From positions 1 through 57,978 of the forward strand of contig JBCBSQ010000015.1 in assembly GCA_039819085.1 (NCBI GenBank): 57,978 nucleotides of DNA. The letters are read 5' to 3'. Source of the stretch: MED-G105 sp039819085 (GTDB taxonomy: Bacteria > Pseudomonadota > Alphaproteobacteria > Caulobacterales > Parvularculaceae). The notes under the pieces were generated by a model that saw only the letters and a program-made list of their open reading frames with translations, searched no databases and was not told where the DNA came from. Below are positions 33,230-42,240 of this stretch, piece by piece (within the stretch, counting starts at the first letter, position 1; every line of letters starts with the position of its first letter). The position numbers and the translations under genes were made by a program.

Positions 33230-35002
33230 ATGGATGCGACGACCCTCGACAAGACCGCCCAACGCGAAATGACCGGCGCGGAGATCGTCCTTGAGGTTCT
33301 GAAAGCGCAGGGCGTCGATGTCATTTTCGGGTATCCGGGCGGCGCCGTGCTGCCGATCTACGATGCGCTGCACGACGCGCCGGAGATCGAACATATCCTC
33401 GTGCGCCACGAGCAAGGCGCAGGGCATATGGCCGAAGGCTACGCCCGCTCGACGGGGAGGCCCGGCGTCGCGCTCGCCACCTCGGGACCTGGCGCGACCA
33501 ATCTGGTGACGCCGATCACGGACGCGATGATGGACTCGATCCCGATGGTGGCGATCACGGGCCAAGTGCCCTCGCATCTCATCGGCACCGACGCATTCCA
33601 AGAATGCGACACGGTCGGCATCACGCGCTGCTGCGCGAAGCACAATTACCTTGTCACCGACGTCGACGATCTCGCGCGCGCCCTGCACGAGGCGTTTCAC
33701 GTCGCCACAACAGGCCGGCCCGGACCCGTTGTCGTGGACATTCCCAAAGACGTTCAGTTTGCGACCGGACGGTACGTCTCCGCCGACGCCGTGTCGCGGC
33801 CGACCTACGCGCCTGCGCGCGAGCCGGATCCTGACGCGATAAAAGAAGGCGCCGCCCTGATGCGGCGGGCGAAGCGCCCCGTTTTCTATACCGGGGGCGG
33901 CGTGATCAATTCCGGACCCGGAGCGTCGAAGCTCTTGCGCGAGCTGCAGGCGGAAACCGGGTTTCCAGTGACCTCGACGCTGATGGGGCTTGGCGCGTTC
34001 CCAGCCTCTCACCCGGACTGGCTCGGGATGTTGGGAATGCATGGCAGCTTCGAAGCGAATAATGCGATGCATGATTGCGATCTTATGATCTGCATTGGCG
34101 CGCGGTTCGATGATCGGGTGACGGGCCGCATCGACGCGTTTTCGCCGAACTCGAAGAAAATCCACGTGGATGTGGATCCGTCTTCGATCAACAAGAATGT
34201 GCGGGTCGATGTGCCGATCGTCGCGGACTGCGGCGAGGCGTTGCGCGCGCTGCTAAACGCATGGCGCGAGGAGACCGGCCGCACGCCGAGCTTGAAGGCT
34301 TGGAGAAGCGAAATCGACGGTTGGCGCGAGCGGCGCTGTTTCGCCTACGCGCCGGACGAGGCTTCCATCAAACCGCAATACGCCATCGAACGGCTCTATG
34401 AGCTGACCAAGGACCGCCAGCCCTACATTACGACCGAAGTCGGCCAGCATCAGATGTGGGCTGCTCAGTTCTTTCACTTCGAAGAGCCGAACCGGTGGAT
34501 GACCTCCGGCGGGCTCGGCACAATGGGCTATGGCTTGCCGGCCGCGGTCGGCGTGCAGGCGGCCCACCGCGACGCGCTTGTGATCGACATCGCCGGAGAA
34601 GCCTCGGTCCAGATGACCATGCAAGAGGTCTCAACCGCGGTGCAGCATGAGCTGCCGATCAAAGTGTTTATTCTCAACAATGAGTGGATGGGCATGGTGC
34701 GGCAGTGGCAGCAGCTGCTGCACGGCGAGCGCTACTCGCACTCCTATTCCGCGTCCTTGCCGGACTTCGTGGCGCTCGCTGAAGCGTATGGCGCGCGCGG
34801 GTTGCGCTGCGACGACCCTGCGGAGCTCGACGCGAAGATCCAAGAGATGATCGAGACGCCCGGACCGGTGATCTTCGATTGCCGCGTCACGCGGGAAGAG
34901 AATTGCCTGCCCATGATCCCGTCAGGCGCCGCGCATAATGAGATGATCCTCGCCGACATTCGCGGCGATGAGATTGATGAAGAGGGGCGGAAGCTGGTCT
35001 AA
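33230..35002 (+). CDS. ilvB: Acetolactate synthase, large catalytic subunit
   Basis: ThDP- and FAD-dependent enzyme that condenses pyruvate with pyruvate or 2-ketobutyrate, the first common step to Val, Leu and Ile. The 590 residues hold the catalytic E61 in RHEQGAGHMAEG, the FAD region, and the ThDP motif from 456 (GEASVQMTMQEVSTAVQ to LNNEWMGMVRQWQ). The usual Asp of the GDG/GDA motif is Glu (E457). I start at ATG 33230, GGAAG upstream. Its stop overlaps the start of the next gene (TAATG), and a leader-peptide attenuator precedes it. Confidence 0.95.
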   Translation: MDATTLDKTAQREMTGAEIVLEVLKAQGVDVIFGYPGGAVLPIYDALHDAPEIEHILVRHEQGAGHMAEGYARSTGRPGVALATSGPGATNLVTPITDAMMDSIPMVAITGQVPSHLIGTDAFQECDTVGITRCCAKHNYLVTDVDDLARALHEAFHVATTGRPGPVVVDIPKDVQFATGRYVSADAVSRPTYAPAREPDPDAIKEGAALMRRAKRPVFYTGGGVINSGPGASKLLRELQAETGFPVTSTLMGLGAFPASHPDWLGMLGMHGSFEANNAMHDCDLMICIGARFDDRVTGRIDAFSPNSKKIHVDVDPSSINKNVRVDVPIVADCGEALRALLNAWREETGRTPSLKAWRSEIDGWRERRCFAYAPDEASIKPQYAIERLYELTKDRQPYITTEVGQHQMWAAQFFHFEEPNRWMTSGGLGTMGYGLPAAVGVQAAHRDALVIDIAGEASVQMTMQEVSTAVQHELPIKVFILNNEWMGMVRQWQQLLHGERYSHSYSASLPDFVALAEAYGARGLRCDDPAELDAKIQEMIETPGPVIFDCRVTREENCLPMIPSGAAHNEMILADIRGDEIDEEGRKLV

Positions 35003-35787
35003 TGGTTCGAGCGGCGGCGATAGCGGGGTCCGGGCCAATGGATGCGACGGCGACAAGCTGGCTTCATGAGAATTGGGAGCTCGCGGCGACGGCGGCCGGC
35101 TCGGTCTTGGCCGCGATCGTCTCGCTGGTCGGCGCCTTTCTCTCAAGTCGTGAAACGCGCAAACAGCGCGCGTTGCTCACCGAGCAATTGAGGGCCGAGA
35201 TCGACCGCGCCTCGATTGAGTGGGGCCGCGACGCCATCTCTTCGATGGCGGAAGCTGGCGAACTTGCGCTCGCAAGGAACGGACATCTCCGAGAAGGCGA
35301 GTTCGAGCGTAAACGCGCGGATGTGGCGGCGGGTTTGTCGGCCCTCGTCGATCGCGGCCGGCTGTTTTTTCCGAACGTCGACAGTGAAGGGCGCGGCGGG
35401 GGAAAGGAGAGCGCGTTCCAAGGGCACAGGCCGCCCATTCTGGATGGTCTGATCTACGCCTATTACGAAGTCGAAGCGATGGGATCGGGCGCGCCGAAGG
35501 CATCCGACTCCTTCGATTTCATCAAAAGCTGCCGCCGCCTCGTCGTCTCCGAACTGCAAGCGCATCTCGATCCGCGCCGGCGGAATGAAGTGGTGTCGCG
35601 CATTGAGCATCGGCGGGAGGGTCTGCGCGAAGAAGCGCTCGATCTCACCGGCAAGTTGGGCGTGCTGATGGATGTGCGCCGGCCGGGCTTGTTGGCGTCC
35701 AAAAAAGATGCGGGTTGGACGGACCGCATTGGCCCGGACGAGCGTCGGAAAATCCTTCACGACTACCATGGAAGCGGCGCGGCTTGA
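35002..35787 (+). CDS. Unknown membrane-anchored protein inside the ilv operon
   Basis: A 261-residue protein with one N-terminal membrane segment (about 27-47, LAATAAGSVLAAIVSLVGAF), then a charged helical region (SSRETRKQRALLTEQLRAEI, DRASIEWGRDAIS) and a block with LSALVDRGRLFFPNVD and GHRPPILDGLIYAYYEVEA. It resembles scattered uncharacterised proteins with the same RLFFPN and RPPxLD features; I know no function. It overlaps ilvB at one end (TAATG) and the ilvN TTG start at the other (TTGA), so translation is coupled through all three. A later ATG at 35038 is possible. Confidence 0.75.
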   Translation: MVRAAAIAGSGPMDATATSWLHENWELAATAAGSVLAAIVSLVGAFLSSRETRKQRALLTEQLRAEIDRASIEWGRDAISSMAEAGELALARNGHLREGEFERKRADVAAGLSALVDRGRLFFPNVDSEGRGGGKESAFQGHRPPILDGLIYAYYEVEAMGSGAPKASDSFDFIKSCRRLVVSELQAHLDPRRRNEVVSRIEHRREGLREEALDLTGKLGVLMDVRRPGLLASKKDAGWTDRIGPDERRKILHDYHGSGAA

Positions 35788-36335
35788 CCAAATCCTCCGC
35801 CCCTGGCTCGGCTTACGACCTCTCGCATGAGGACGAAGAGCTTGAGCGCCGCACGCTCGCCGTGATGGTCGACAACGAACCGGGCGTGCTTGCGCGCGTC
35901 GTCGGTCTCTTCTCGGCGCGCGGCTTCAACATTGAGAGCCTGACCGTCGCCGAAGTGGACCGCGACCGCCATCGCTCGCGCATCACCATCGTCACCTCCG
36001 GCACGCCGCACGTGTTGGAGCAGATCGAGGCGCAGCTCTTGCGCCTGGTGCCCGTCGGCCGGGTGATCGACATCACCAAGTCCAAACGCGGTCTTGAGCG
36101 GGAGCTCGCCCTCGTCAAAGTCGCCGGCACCGGCGACAAGCGAGTCGAGGCGCTGCGCATCTCTGAGATCTTCCGCGCCAATGTCATCGACACGACCAGC
36201 GAGAGCTTCATTTTCGAGGTGACCGGGACCTCGGACAAAATCGACCAATTCATCGCCCTTATGGACCCGCTCGGCCTCGTCGAGGTGAGCCGGACCGGGG
36301 TTCTGTCCATCAAGCGGGGGAAGGAGCGGGGCTGA
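35784..36335 (+). CDS. ilvN: Acetolactate synthase, small regulatory subunit
   Basis: Regulatory subunit that activates IlvB and confers valine feedback inhibition. The 183-residue protein has an N-terminal ACT domain (LAVMVDNEPGVLARVVGLFS, then ARGFNIESLTV) and a C-terminal ALS_ss domain. I place the start at TTG 35784, which overlaps the preceding stop (TTGA) and has GGAAG upstream; no ATG in frame gives a normal N-terminus. It is followed by ilvC after 43 bp. Confidence 0.93.
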   Translation: MTKSSAPGSAYDLSHEDEELERRTLAVMVDNEPGVLARVVGLFSARGFNIESLTVAEVDRDRHRSRITIVTSGTPHVLEQIEAQLLRLVPVGRVIDITKSKRGLERELALVKVAGTGDKRVEALRISEIFRANVIDTTSESFIFEVTGTSDKIDQFIALMDPLGLVEVSRTGVLSIKRGKERG

Positions 36336-36378
36336 CCCGCCGCCCTCAGGGATCTATCCGTTCTCAGGGAGTACACGC

Positions 36379-37398
36379 GTGAATATCTACTATGACAACG
36401 ACGCCGATCTGGCGCTGATCCAGGGTAAGAAGGTCGCGATCGTCGGCTATGGCAGCCAAGGGCACGCGCATGTGCTGAACCTGCGCGAGAGCGGCGTAAC
36501 GGAGCTGCGCGTCGCGCTGCAGCCGACATCTTCATCGAAGGAAAAAGCCGAAGGCGAAGGACTGACCGTGGTGACGCCGGCCGAGGCTGCCGGTTGGGCC
36601 GATGTGCTCATGATCCTCGCGCCGGACGAGAAGCAGTCCGTGCTCTACGCCAACGAGATCGAGCCGCACCTGCGCGGCGGCATGCACCTCATGTTCGGCC
36701 ATGGCTTCAACATCCATTATAATCTCATTAGGCCCCCGGAGACTGTCGATGTGTCGCTCTCGGCGCCCAAGGGCCCAGGCCACACGCTGCGCAATCAGTA
36801 CACCCAAGGCCGCGGCCTGCCGGGGCTGATCGCCGTGCACCAGGACGCGACGGGCACGGCGAAGCAGGTCGCGCTGTCCTACTCGAAAGGCATCGGCAAC
36901 ACACGCGCCGGCGTGATCGAGACGAGTTTCAAAGAGGAGACCGAGACTGACCTGTTCGGCGAACAGGCTGTGCTCTGCGGCGGGGTCGTGGAGCTGATTA
37001 AGGCTGGCTACGAGACGCTGGTCGAGGCCGGCTACGCGCCTGAGATGGCATATTTCGAATGCCTCCACGAGGTGAAGCTGATCGTCGACCTCATCTATGA
37101 GGGCGGCATCGCGAACATGAATTACTCGATCTCCAACACGGCCGAATTCGGCGAGTACGTCTCCGGTCCGCGGGTCATCACCGAGGAGACCAAGGCTGCC
37201 ATGAAGGGCGTGCTCGACGACATCCAGTCCGGCAAGTTCGCGCGCGACTGGGTGCTGGAGAATCAGGCCGGCCAGCCGAGTTTCCAGGCCATGCGGGCGC
37301 GCATGAATGATCACGACATCGAAGAGGTCGGCGAGAAGCTGCGCGACATGATGCAGTGGTCGAAGAGCAATCAGCTGGTGGACCGGGCGCGCAATTAG
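36379..37398 (+). CDS. ilvC: Ketol-acid reductoisomerase (class I)
   Basis: Isomerises and reduces acetolactate or acetohydroxybutyrate with NADPH and Mg2+, the second step of Val/Ile/Leu synthesis. The 339 residues match short class I KARI: N-terminal Rossmann fold (KKVAIVGYGSQGHAHVLNLR), the catalytic knotted domain with FGEQAVLCGGVVELIKAGYE, and YFECLHEVKLIVDLIYEGG. GTG start at 36379 with GGGAG upstream. It follows ilvN in the operon. Confidence 0.96.
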   Translation: MNIYYDNDADLALIQGKKVAIVGYGSQGHAHVLNLRESGVTELRVALQPTSSSKEKAEGEGLTVVTPAEAAGWADVLMILAPDEKQSVLYANEIEPHLRGGMHLMFGHGFNIHYNLIRPPETVDVSLSAPKGPGHTLRNQYTQGRGLPGLIAVHQDATGTAKQVALSYSKGIGNTRAGVIETSFKEETETDLFGEQAVLCGGVVELIKAGYETLVEAGYAPEMAYFECLHEVKLIVDLIYEGGIANMNYSISNTAEFGEYVSGPRVITEETKAAMKGVLDDIQSGKFARDWVLENQAGQPSFQAMRARMNDHDIEEVGEKLRDMMQWSKSNQLVDRARN

Positions 37399-37447
37399 CG
37401 CGGGAACTGCAACCTGACAGCATTGTCATGCGACTTTGGTCGCGACG

Positions 37448-37467
37448 CCGGTCAGATTCCGGCGAAC
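37448..37467 (+). terminator. Small hairpin after ilvC
   Basis: A 6-bp inverted repeat, CGCCGG and CCGGCG around a 7-nt loop, lies about 50 bp after ilvC. No T-run follows, so a terminator role is uncertain. Confidence 0.3.
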
Positions 37468-37486
37468 TTCGCCTTAGGAGCAGCCC

Positions 37487-37897
37487 ATGATCGCTCGCGC
37501 GGCCATATTCGCACTGTCCTTCCTCGCCGGCGGCGCCGCCGCCCAGGAAATCTCCGTCACCCCGGGCCTTTGGGCCTGGCAGCTCAACGCCAATGTCGGC
37601 CCCACGCCGTTTAATGAAGACGGATCCCGCTGCGTCAGCGAAGACGAAGCGACCATGTCCGTGGCCGACCTTACGGCAGGGCTCGACGGCGAGTGCGATG
37701 TCACCCGGCTTGAGGAGACCGCCGACGGGATCGCTTTTGCGCTGACCTGCGGCGGTGCGGTGCCGGGCAGCGTGGCGGGCCTGTTCCAGACCGACGGTGA
37801 AACCGCTTCGATCGATGCGGACGGCGTCATCGAGCTCAATGGCGTGGAAGCGCCTTTGACGGCGACTGCGACGGCGAACCGCTCTGGCGCGTGCTAG
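37487..37897 (+). CDS. DUF3617-like small exported protein
   Basis: A 136-residue protein with a Sec signal peptide (MIARAAIFALSFLAGGAAAQ). The mature part opens ISVTPGLWAWQLNAN and has four cysteines, two of them in SRCVSEDEA and GECDVTR, the pattern of the DUF3617 family. GGAG lies before the ATG. The family is periplasmic and of unknown function. It follows ilvC by 88 bp and overlaps the convergent EamA gene by 4 bp. Confidence 0.72.
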   Translation: MIARAAIFALSFLAGGAAAQEISVTPGLWAWQLNANVGPTPFNEDGSRCVSEDEATMSVADLTAGLDGECDVTRLEETADGIAFALTCGGAVPGSVAGLFQTDGETASIDADGVIELNGVEAPLTATATANRSGAC

Positions 37898-38808
37898 TCG
37901 AGGATCTCGCTGGTCGGGAGCTTTGTCGCCCGGCGCGTGGCGAATGAGGATTCAGCGGCGACGATCAAGCACGCGGCGATGATGACCGCCGCGCCGACAT
38001 AAAGCGGCCAGCGCGGGGCCTCCTGGAAGAAGACGTAGCCGAGCCCGGCGCTCCAGATCAGCGCGGTGTATTCGAGCGGCGCCAGCTGCTGCGCCGGCGC
38101 GCGGGCGTAGGCGATTGTGAACAGCCACCACACGCTAACGCCGACGACGGCCAAGAGCGCGTAGAAGCCGATCTCAACGAGGCTGGGGAAGGGCGTGAAT
38201 GCGAGGCCGATCGGAAAGATGATGATCCCAGCGAGCACGTTCGAGTAGGCGAGGATGGTGAGCGAGTCTTCCGTCCTTGTGCGAAGGCGCAGCAGCACCA
38301 TGAACAAGGCGTAGAGCACGGCTGAGACGAGCGTCGCCGCCGCGCCGAGCAATCGATTTCCCTCCGCCGGGGCGCCGTCAGCGCCTGAGGAGAGCGCGAT
38401 CGCCGCGCCGCCGAACCCGACAATCGCTGCGATCACGCTGAGACGCGTCATCTTCTCCCCGAGGATGATCTGCGCGAAGGGCGCGATCATAAGCGAGGCG
38501 GTGAAGCCCAGCGTCGTGGCCTCGGCAAGGGCGAGTTGAGTGATGCCCCAGAAGAATAAAAGCGCGGCCGAAACCTGGATCAACGCGCGCATAGTATGGA
38601 AGCGGATCGCCTCCCAAGTCGGCGTCGGGCGCTTCGCGAAGTAGTACGCGGCGCCCGTATAGACGGCTCCGAACATGAACCGCCAGGACATGATGGTGAG
38701 CACCGAGGCGCTCGCCGCCAGCCATTTCACGCCGGCGTCCAGCATGCTGCCCATTAACACGCCGAACAGTGCGATGAGGATCGGAGAGGGGATCGCGGGA
38801 CGAGGCAT
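37894..38808 (-). CDS. EamA-family (DMT superfamily) transporter
   Basis: A 304-residue inner-membrane protein with ten predicted helices in two EamA repeats (first half about 10-140, second about 155-285). Typical stretches are FFWGITQLALAEATTLGF, IVGFGGAAIAL and YTALIWSAGLGYVFFQE. DMT transporters export amino acids, purines or other metabolites; the substrate cannot be read from the sequence. It is divergent from the AbgT-type transporter. Confidence 0.88.
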   Translation of the reverse strand: MPRPAIPSPILIALFGVLMGSMLDAGVKWLAASASVLTIMSWRFMFGAVYTGAAYYFAKRPTPTWEAIRFHTMRALIQVSAALLFFWGITQLALAEATTLGFTASLMIAPFAQIILGEKMTRLSVIAAIVGFGGAAIALSSGADGAPAEGNRLLGAAATLVSAVLYALFMVLLRLRTRTEDSLTILAYSNVLAGIIIFPIGLAFTPFPSLVEIGFYALLAVVGVSVWWLFTIAYARAPAQQLAPLEYTALIWSAGLGYVFFQEAPRWPLYVGAAVIIAACLIVAAESSFATRRATKLPTSEILD

Positions 38809-38935
38809 TGGCCGCGCGAGGTCTCAGACCGCAGCTTTGGCGTCAAGAGGCGAGGTCGCGTCTGCCGCGCGTATTTGCAATCACGCGTGAACCGCGCCTT
38901 ACTCGCAGGCTAGATTGAACGAGACGGGCGGCTAA

Positions 38936-40564
38936 ATGAGCGACACGGCGATCGACGATCGGGCGAAGGGCGTACTCGGTTGGGTGGAGCGCACGGGGAA
39001 CCGGTTGCCGGATCCCGTATTCATCTTCTTCTACCTGATCATAGCGCTGATGGTCGTGTCGGTGCTCGCGGCTTGGGCCGGGGCCTCTGCGTTGTTGGAC
39101 GACCAAGTGCTCGCCGGCATGAGCGAAGCGAACAAGGCTCGGTTCAAGATCAGCGAAGAGGGCGTCATCCCCGCGATCAGCCTGTTGTCGCCGGACAATA
39201 TCCAACAGCTTTGGGTAAAAATGCCGGAGACGTTCACCCACTTCCATCCGCTCGGTTATGTGCTTGTCGTCATGCTCGGCGCCGGCGTGGCCGAGCGGTC
39301 TGGGCTGTTTGCTTCAGCGATGCGCTCGGCCGTGCGCAGCGCCCCGAAATGGCTGCTGACGCCGGTCGTCGCGCTGGTCGCCATGGTGGGTAATCACGCC
39401 GCCGACGCGGCCTATGTCGTGCTCATTCCGCTTGCAGGGGTGCTATACGCTTCAGCAGGACGGCATCCGATTGCGGGCATCGCCGCGGCTTTTGCGGGCG
39501 TTTCAGGCGGGTTTTCGGCGAATATCTCTCCAGGCCAGCTCGACGCGTTGCTCTATGGGATCACGGAGTCCGCCGGCGAGATCCTCGTGCCGTCATATGA
39601 CGCCAACATCGCCGGAAACACGTATTTCATCCAAGCCATGACCGTGCTGTTCGTGCCGGTCATCTGGTTCGTCACCGACCGGGTCATCGAGCCGCGGCTC
39701 GGCCCCTATGTGCCGGACGGCGACGCCATGAACTCTATCGCGGACGAGAACGCGCCGCTGACTGCAGCGCAGCGCAAGGGACTGGCCCGGGCCGGTCTCG
39801 CTTGCCTCGCTGTAATCGGAGCGTGGACTTTCATGACCATCGGGCCGGGCACGCCGCTTTATCTGGACGGGCCGGGAACCGAGGGTCTTGAATGGTATGA
39901 GCGTTTGTCGCCGATGTTTCAGTCGCTGGTCGCGGGCTTCTTGATTTTGTTCTTGGCCGCAGGCTGGGCCTATGGCGCGGCCGCAGGCACGATCAACAAC
40001 CATCGCGACCTGGTTGGCATGATGGCCGACGCCATGAAAGACATGGGCTACTATCTCGTTCTAGCCTTTGCGGCGGCGCATTTCGTGGCGATGTTCGCTT
40101 GGTCGAACCTCGGCTTGATCTCGGCCGTGCACGGGGCGGATGCGATCCGGTCATCGGGCCTGCCCTTGCCGATCCTGCTCGGCCTCATCGTCGTTTTCTC
40201 CGGCGTGATCAATCTGTTTGTCGGTTCGGCCAGCGCGAAATGGGCGCTGCTTGCGCCGGTCATGGTTCCGATGCTCATGCTGTTGGGCGTCAGCCCGGAT
40301 GCGGCGACGGCGGTCTATAGAGTCGGCGACAGCGCGACCAACATCATCACGCCGCTCATGGTCTATTTTCCGCTGATCCTCGTGTTCGCACAGCGTTGGC
40401 AGAAGGATTTCGGACTGGGCAGCCTGACGGCGATGATGATCCCATACTCGATTTGGATCATGGCCACCGGGCTGTTCCTGGTCGTGAGCTGGGTCTATCT
40501 CGGATGGCCGCTCGGGCCGGGCGCGAGCGTGTCCTACACTCTTCCGAGTTCGCCGGGAGGGTAG
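38936..40564 (+). CDS. AbgT-family transporter
   Basis: A 542-residue polytopic protein of the AbgT family, whose characterised members import p-aminobenzoyl-glutamate or export sulfonamides. Features: WVERTGNRLPDPVFIFFYL near the start, LGAGVAERSGLFASAMRSAV, GNHAADAAYVVLIPLAGVLY, and the C-terminal MLMLLGVSPDAATAVYRVGD with DSATNIITPLM. Length and motif order are normal. Given folA and thyA in the window, a folate-related substrate is possible but unproven. It ends 3 bp before the convergent Sel1 gene. Confidence 0.93.
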   Translation: MSDTAIDDRAKGVLGWVERTGNRLPDPVFIFFYLIIALMVVSVLAAWAGASALLDDQVLAGMSEANKARFKISEEGVIPAISLLSPDNIQQLWVKMPETFTHFHPLGYVLVVMLGAGVAERSGLFASAMRSAVRSAPKWLLTPVVALVAMVGNHAADAAYVVLIPLAGVLYASAGRHPIAGIAAAFAGVSGGFSANISPGQLDALLYGITESAGEILVPSYDANIAGNTYFIQAMTVLFVPVIWFVTDRVIEPRLGPYVPDGDAMNSIADENAPLTAAQRKGLARAGLACLAVIGAWTFMTIGPGTPLYLDGPGTEGLEWYERLSPMFQSLVAGFLILFLAAGWAYGAAAGTINNHRDLVGMMADAMKDMGYYLVLAFAAAHFVAMFAWSNLGLISAVHGADAIRSSGLPLPILLGLIVVFSGVINLFVGSASAKWALLAPVMVPMLMLLGVSPDAATAVYRVGDSATNIITPLMVYFPLILVFAQRWQKDFGLGSLTAMMIPYSIWIMATGLFLVVSWVYLGWPLGPGASVSYTLPSSPGG

Positions 40565-40567
40565 GGT

Positions 40568-41107
40568 TCAGGGGCGCCGGCTTTGGCCGAGCGCTTCGAC
40601 CCGCTCGCAGCTCCACTCGTAGCCGTCCGCGCATGTCGCCCTGAGCAAGGCCAGCCCTTCGCGGCGCTCCGGCGCGCCGAAGAGACCGGTGAAGAGGAGA
40701 TTGCCAAGGCCTGCGCAGCCCGCAGTGCTATCGAGATCGCAAGCGCGTTGATAGGCGTCCTGCGCTTTGGCGAGGTCGGGAACGCCGTCCACGCCGCGAT
40801 TGTGCAGCGCGCCGAGAGCCGCGCAGGCGCGCCCGTCGCGCCCTGTCCGGCAGCCTCGGTCATATGCGTTGGCGGCGCGCGTCAGGCTTTGGCTGCCGCC
40901 GAGTCCCTGTCGCAAGAGATCGCCGTAAAGCGCGCAGCCGTCGGCGACGTTGCGCACGCAGCGCTGTGAAGAGAGGCGGCGCGCCGTCTCATGGTCTCCG
41001 AGCCGATAGGCGGTCATAGCGGCCGTGGCCGGATCGTCGGCCGGCTCTTCGGCTAGCGCCGGCGAGAACGACAGGACGGTCACGACGGCAAGTAGCTGTT
41101 TCAGCAT
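40568..41107 (-). CDS. Exported Sel1-repeat cysteine-rich protein
   Basis: A 179-residue protein with a signal peptide (MLKQLLAVVTVLSFSPALA). The mature part is built of about three Sel1-like repeats (GCALYGDLLRQGLGG, ACAALGALHNRGVDG, GCAGLGNLLFTGLFG), each with a cysteine pair that would form a helix-helix disulfide as in Hcp-type proteins. I start at 41107, where the signal begins; the frame opens at 41347 inside the divergent SDR gene. A protein-interaction role in the periplasm is inferred. Confidence 0.8.
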   Translation of the reverse strand: MLKQLLAVVTVLSFSPALAEEPADDPATAAMTAYRLGDHETARRLSSQRCVRNVADGCALYGDLLRQGLGGSQSLTRAANAYDRGCRTGRDGRACAALGALHNRGVDGVPDLAKAQDAYQRACDLDSTAGCAGLGNLLFTGLFGAPERREGLALLRATCADGYEWSCERVEALGQSRRP

Positions 41108-41240
41108 CGATGGCCTCTTAAAGCTGTCTTCAATTGAAATAACCGCTTGCGCCGCGAGCTTGAAGGTATCGCGCGCACCCGCTCTTGCGTGTTCGCGCCC
41201 CCGCTGACAGCTTGAGCTCGATGCATAAGGAGAAGGCGGC

Positions 41241-42212
41241 ATGGCGGCGAACGACCAGAAACCGCTGGGTTCGAAATTCGGGGCGAAGTCGACAGCGAGC
41301 GAGGTGCTGGACGGTGTTGATCTGACAGGGAAGAACGCGATTGTCACCGGCGGTTACTCCGGCATTGGACTCGAAACGGTCCGAGCGCTCGCCGGCGCCG
41401 GGGCGCGGGTCACGGTTCCGGCCCGCGATGTCGCTAAGGCCGAAAAGGCGCTCGGCGCCGTTGCGGGCGACATCGAGATCGCGGACATGGATTTGGCCGA
41501 CATCTCGACGGTGAAGCGATTTACGGCGGATTACGAAGCGACGGGTCGCGGACTGCATATCCTGATCAACAATGCGGGCATCATGGCGTGCCCGGAAACA
41601 CGCGTCGGGCCAGGTTGGGAGTCCCAGTTCGGGGTCAATCATCTCGGCCATATGGCGATGACGGTCGAGTTGGTGCCGGTATTGAAGCGTGCGGAGGGCG
41701 CGCGGGTCGTGGCGTTGTCGTCCACTGCGCACATTCGCAGCGATGTCCATTGGGACGACCCGCATTTCAAATCGCATCCATACGAGAAATGGGACGCGTA
41801 TGGTCAAGCAAAGACGGCCAACGCCCTGTTTGCAATGGGCGTCGACGCGCGGGGGCAGGGCATCGGCGTTCGCGGGTTCTCCGTGCATCCCGGCGGGATC
41901 TTCACACCCCTTCAACGCCATTTGCCGGACGAGGAGATCGTTGCGCTCGGCTGGAAGAACGCCGACGGCACGATCCCGGACGCAATCCAGCAAATGTTCA
42001 AGACCCCCGAGCAGGGCGCCTCGACGACCGTATGGGCTGCGACGTCGCCGCAGCTCGACGGCAAAGGCGCGGTCTACTGCGAGAACTGCGACATCGCGCA
42101 GTTAGCGACCGAGGCGAGCCAACGGTGGGAGCATGTGCGCGAATGGGCCTGCGACCCGGAGCGCGCTGAACGGCTTTGGGCGATGAGCGAGGACATGTTG
42201 GCGGAAGCCTGA
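41241..42212 (+). CDS. Short-chain dehydrogenase/reductase (retinol-dehydrogenase-like)
   Basis: A 323-residue SDR oxidoreductase. The NAD(P)-binding motif is TGGYSGIGLE (about 36-45), then NNAG, the catalytic Ser in VVALSSTAH, and YxxxK as YGQAK. The size and the C-terminal extension fit the retinol dehydrogenase/WW-domain-oxidoreductase-like subgroup that acts on small ketones or alcohols. AAGGAGAAGG precedes the ATG. It is divergent from the Sel1 gene and followed by a methyltransferase-like gene after 28 bp. Confidence 0.9.
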   Translation: MAANDQKPLGSKFGAKSTASEVLDGVDLTGKNAIVTGGYSGIGLETVRALAGAGARVTVPARDVAKAEKALGAVAGDIEIADMDLADISTVKRFTADYEATGRGLHILINNAGIMACPETRVGPGWESQFGVNHLGHMAMTVELVPVLKRAEGARVVALSSTAHIRSDVHWDDPHFKSHPYEKWDAYGQAKTANALFAMGVDARGQGIGVRGFSVHPGGIFTPLQRHLPDEEIVALGWKNADGTIPDAIQQMFKTPEQGASTTVWAATSPQLDGKGAVYCENCDIAQLATEASQRWEHVREWACDPERAERLWAMSEDMLAEA

Positions 42213-42240
42213 ACCAGATTGGGGATTGTTAGACGTGGAT

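Noticed and set aside
41129..41138. TTCAATTGAA palindrome between the Sel1 and SDR genes
   Set aside because: A 10-bp AT-rich palindrome with no regulator gene nearby is too weak to call an operator.
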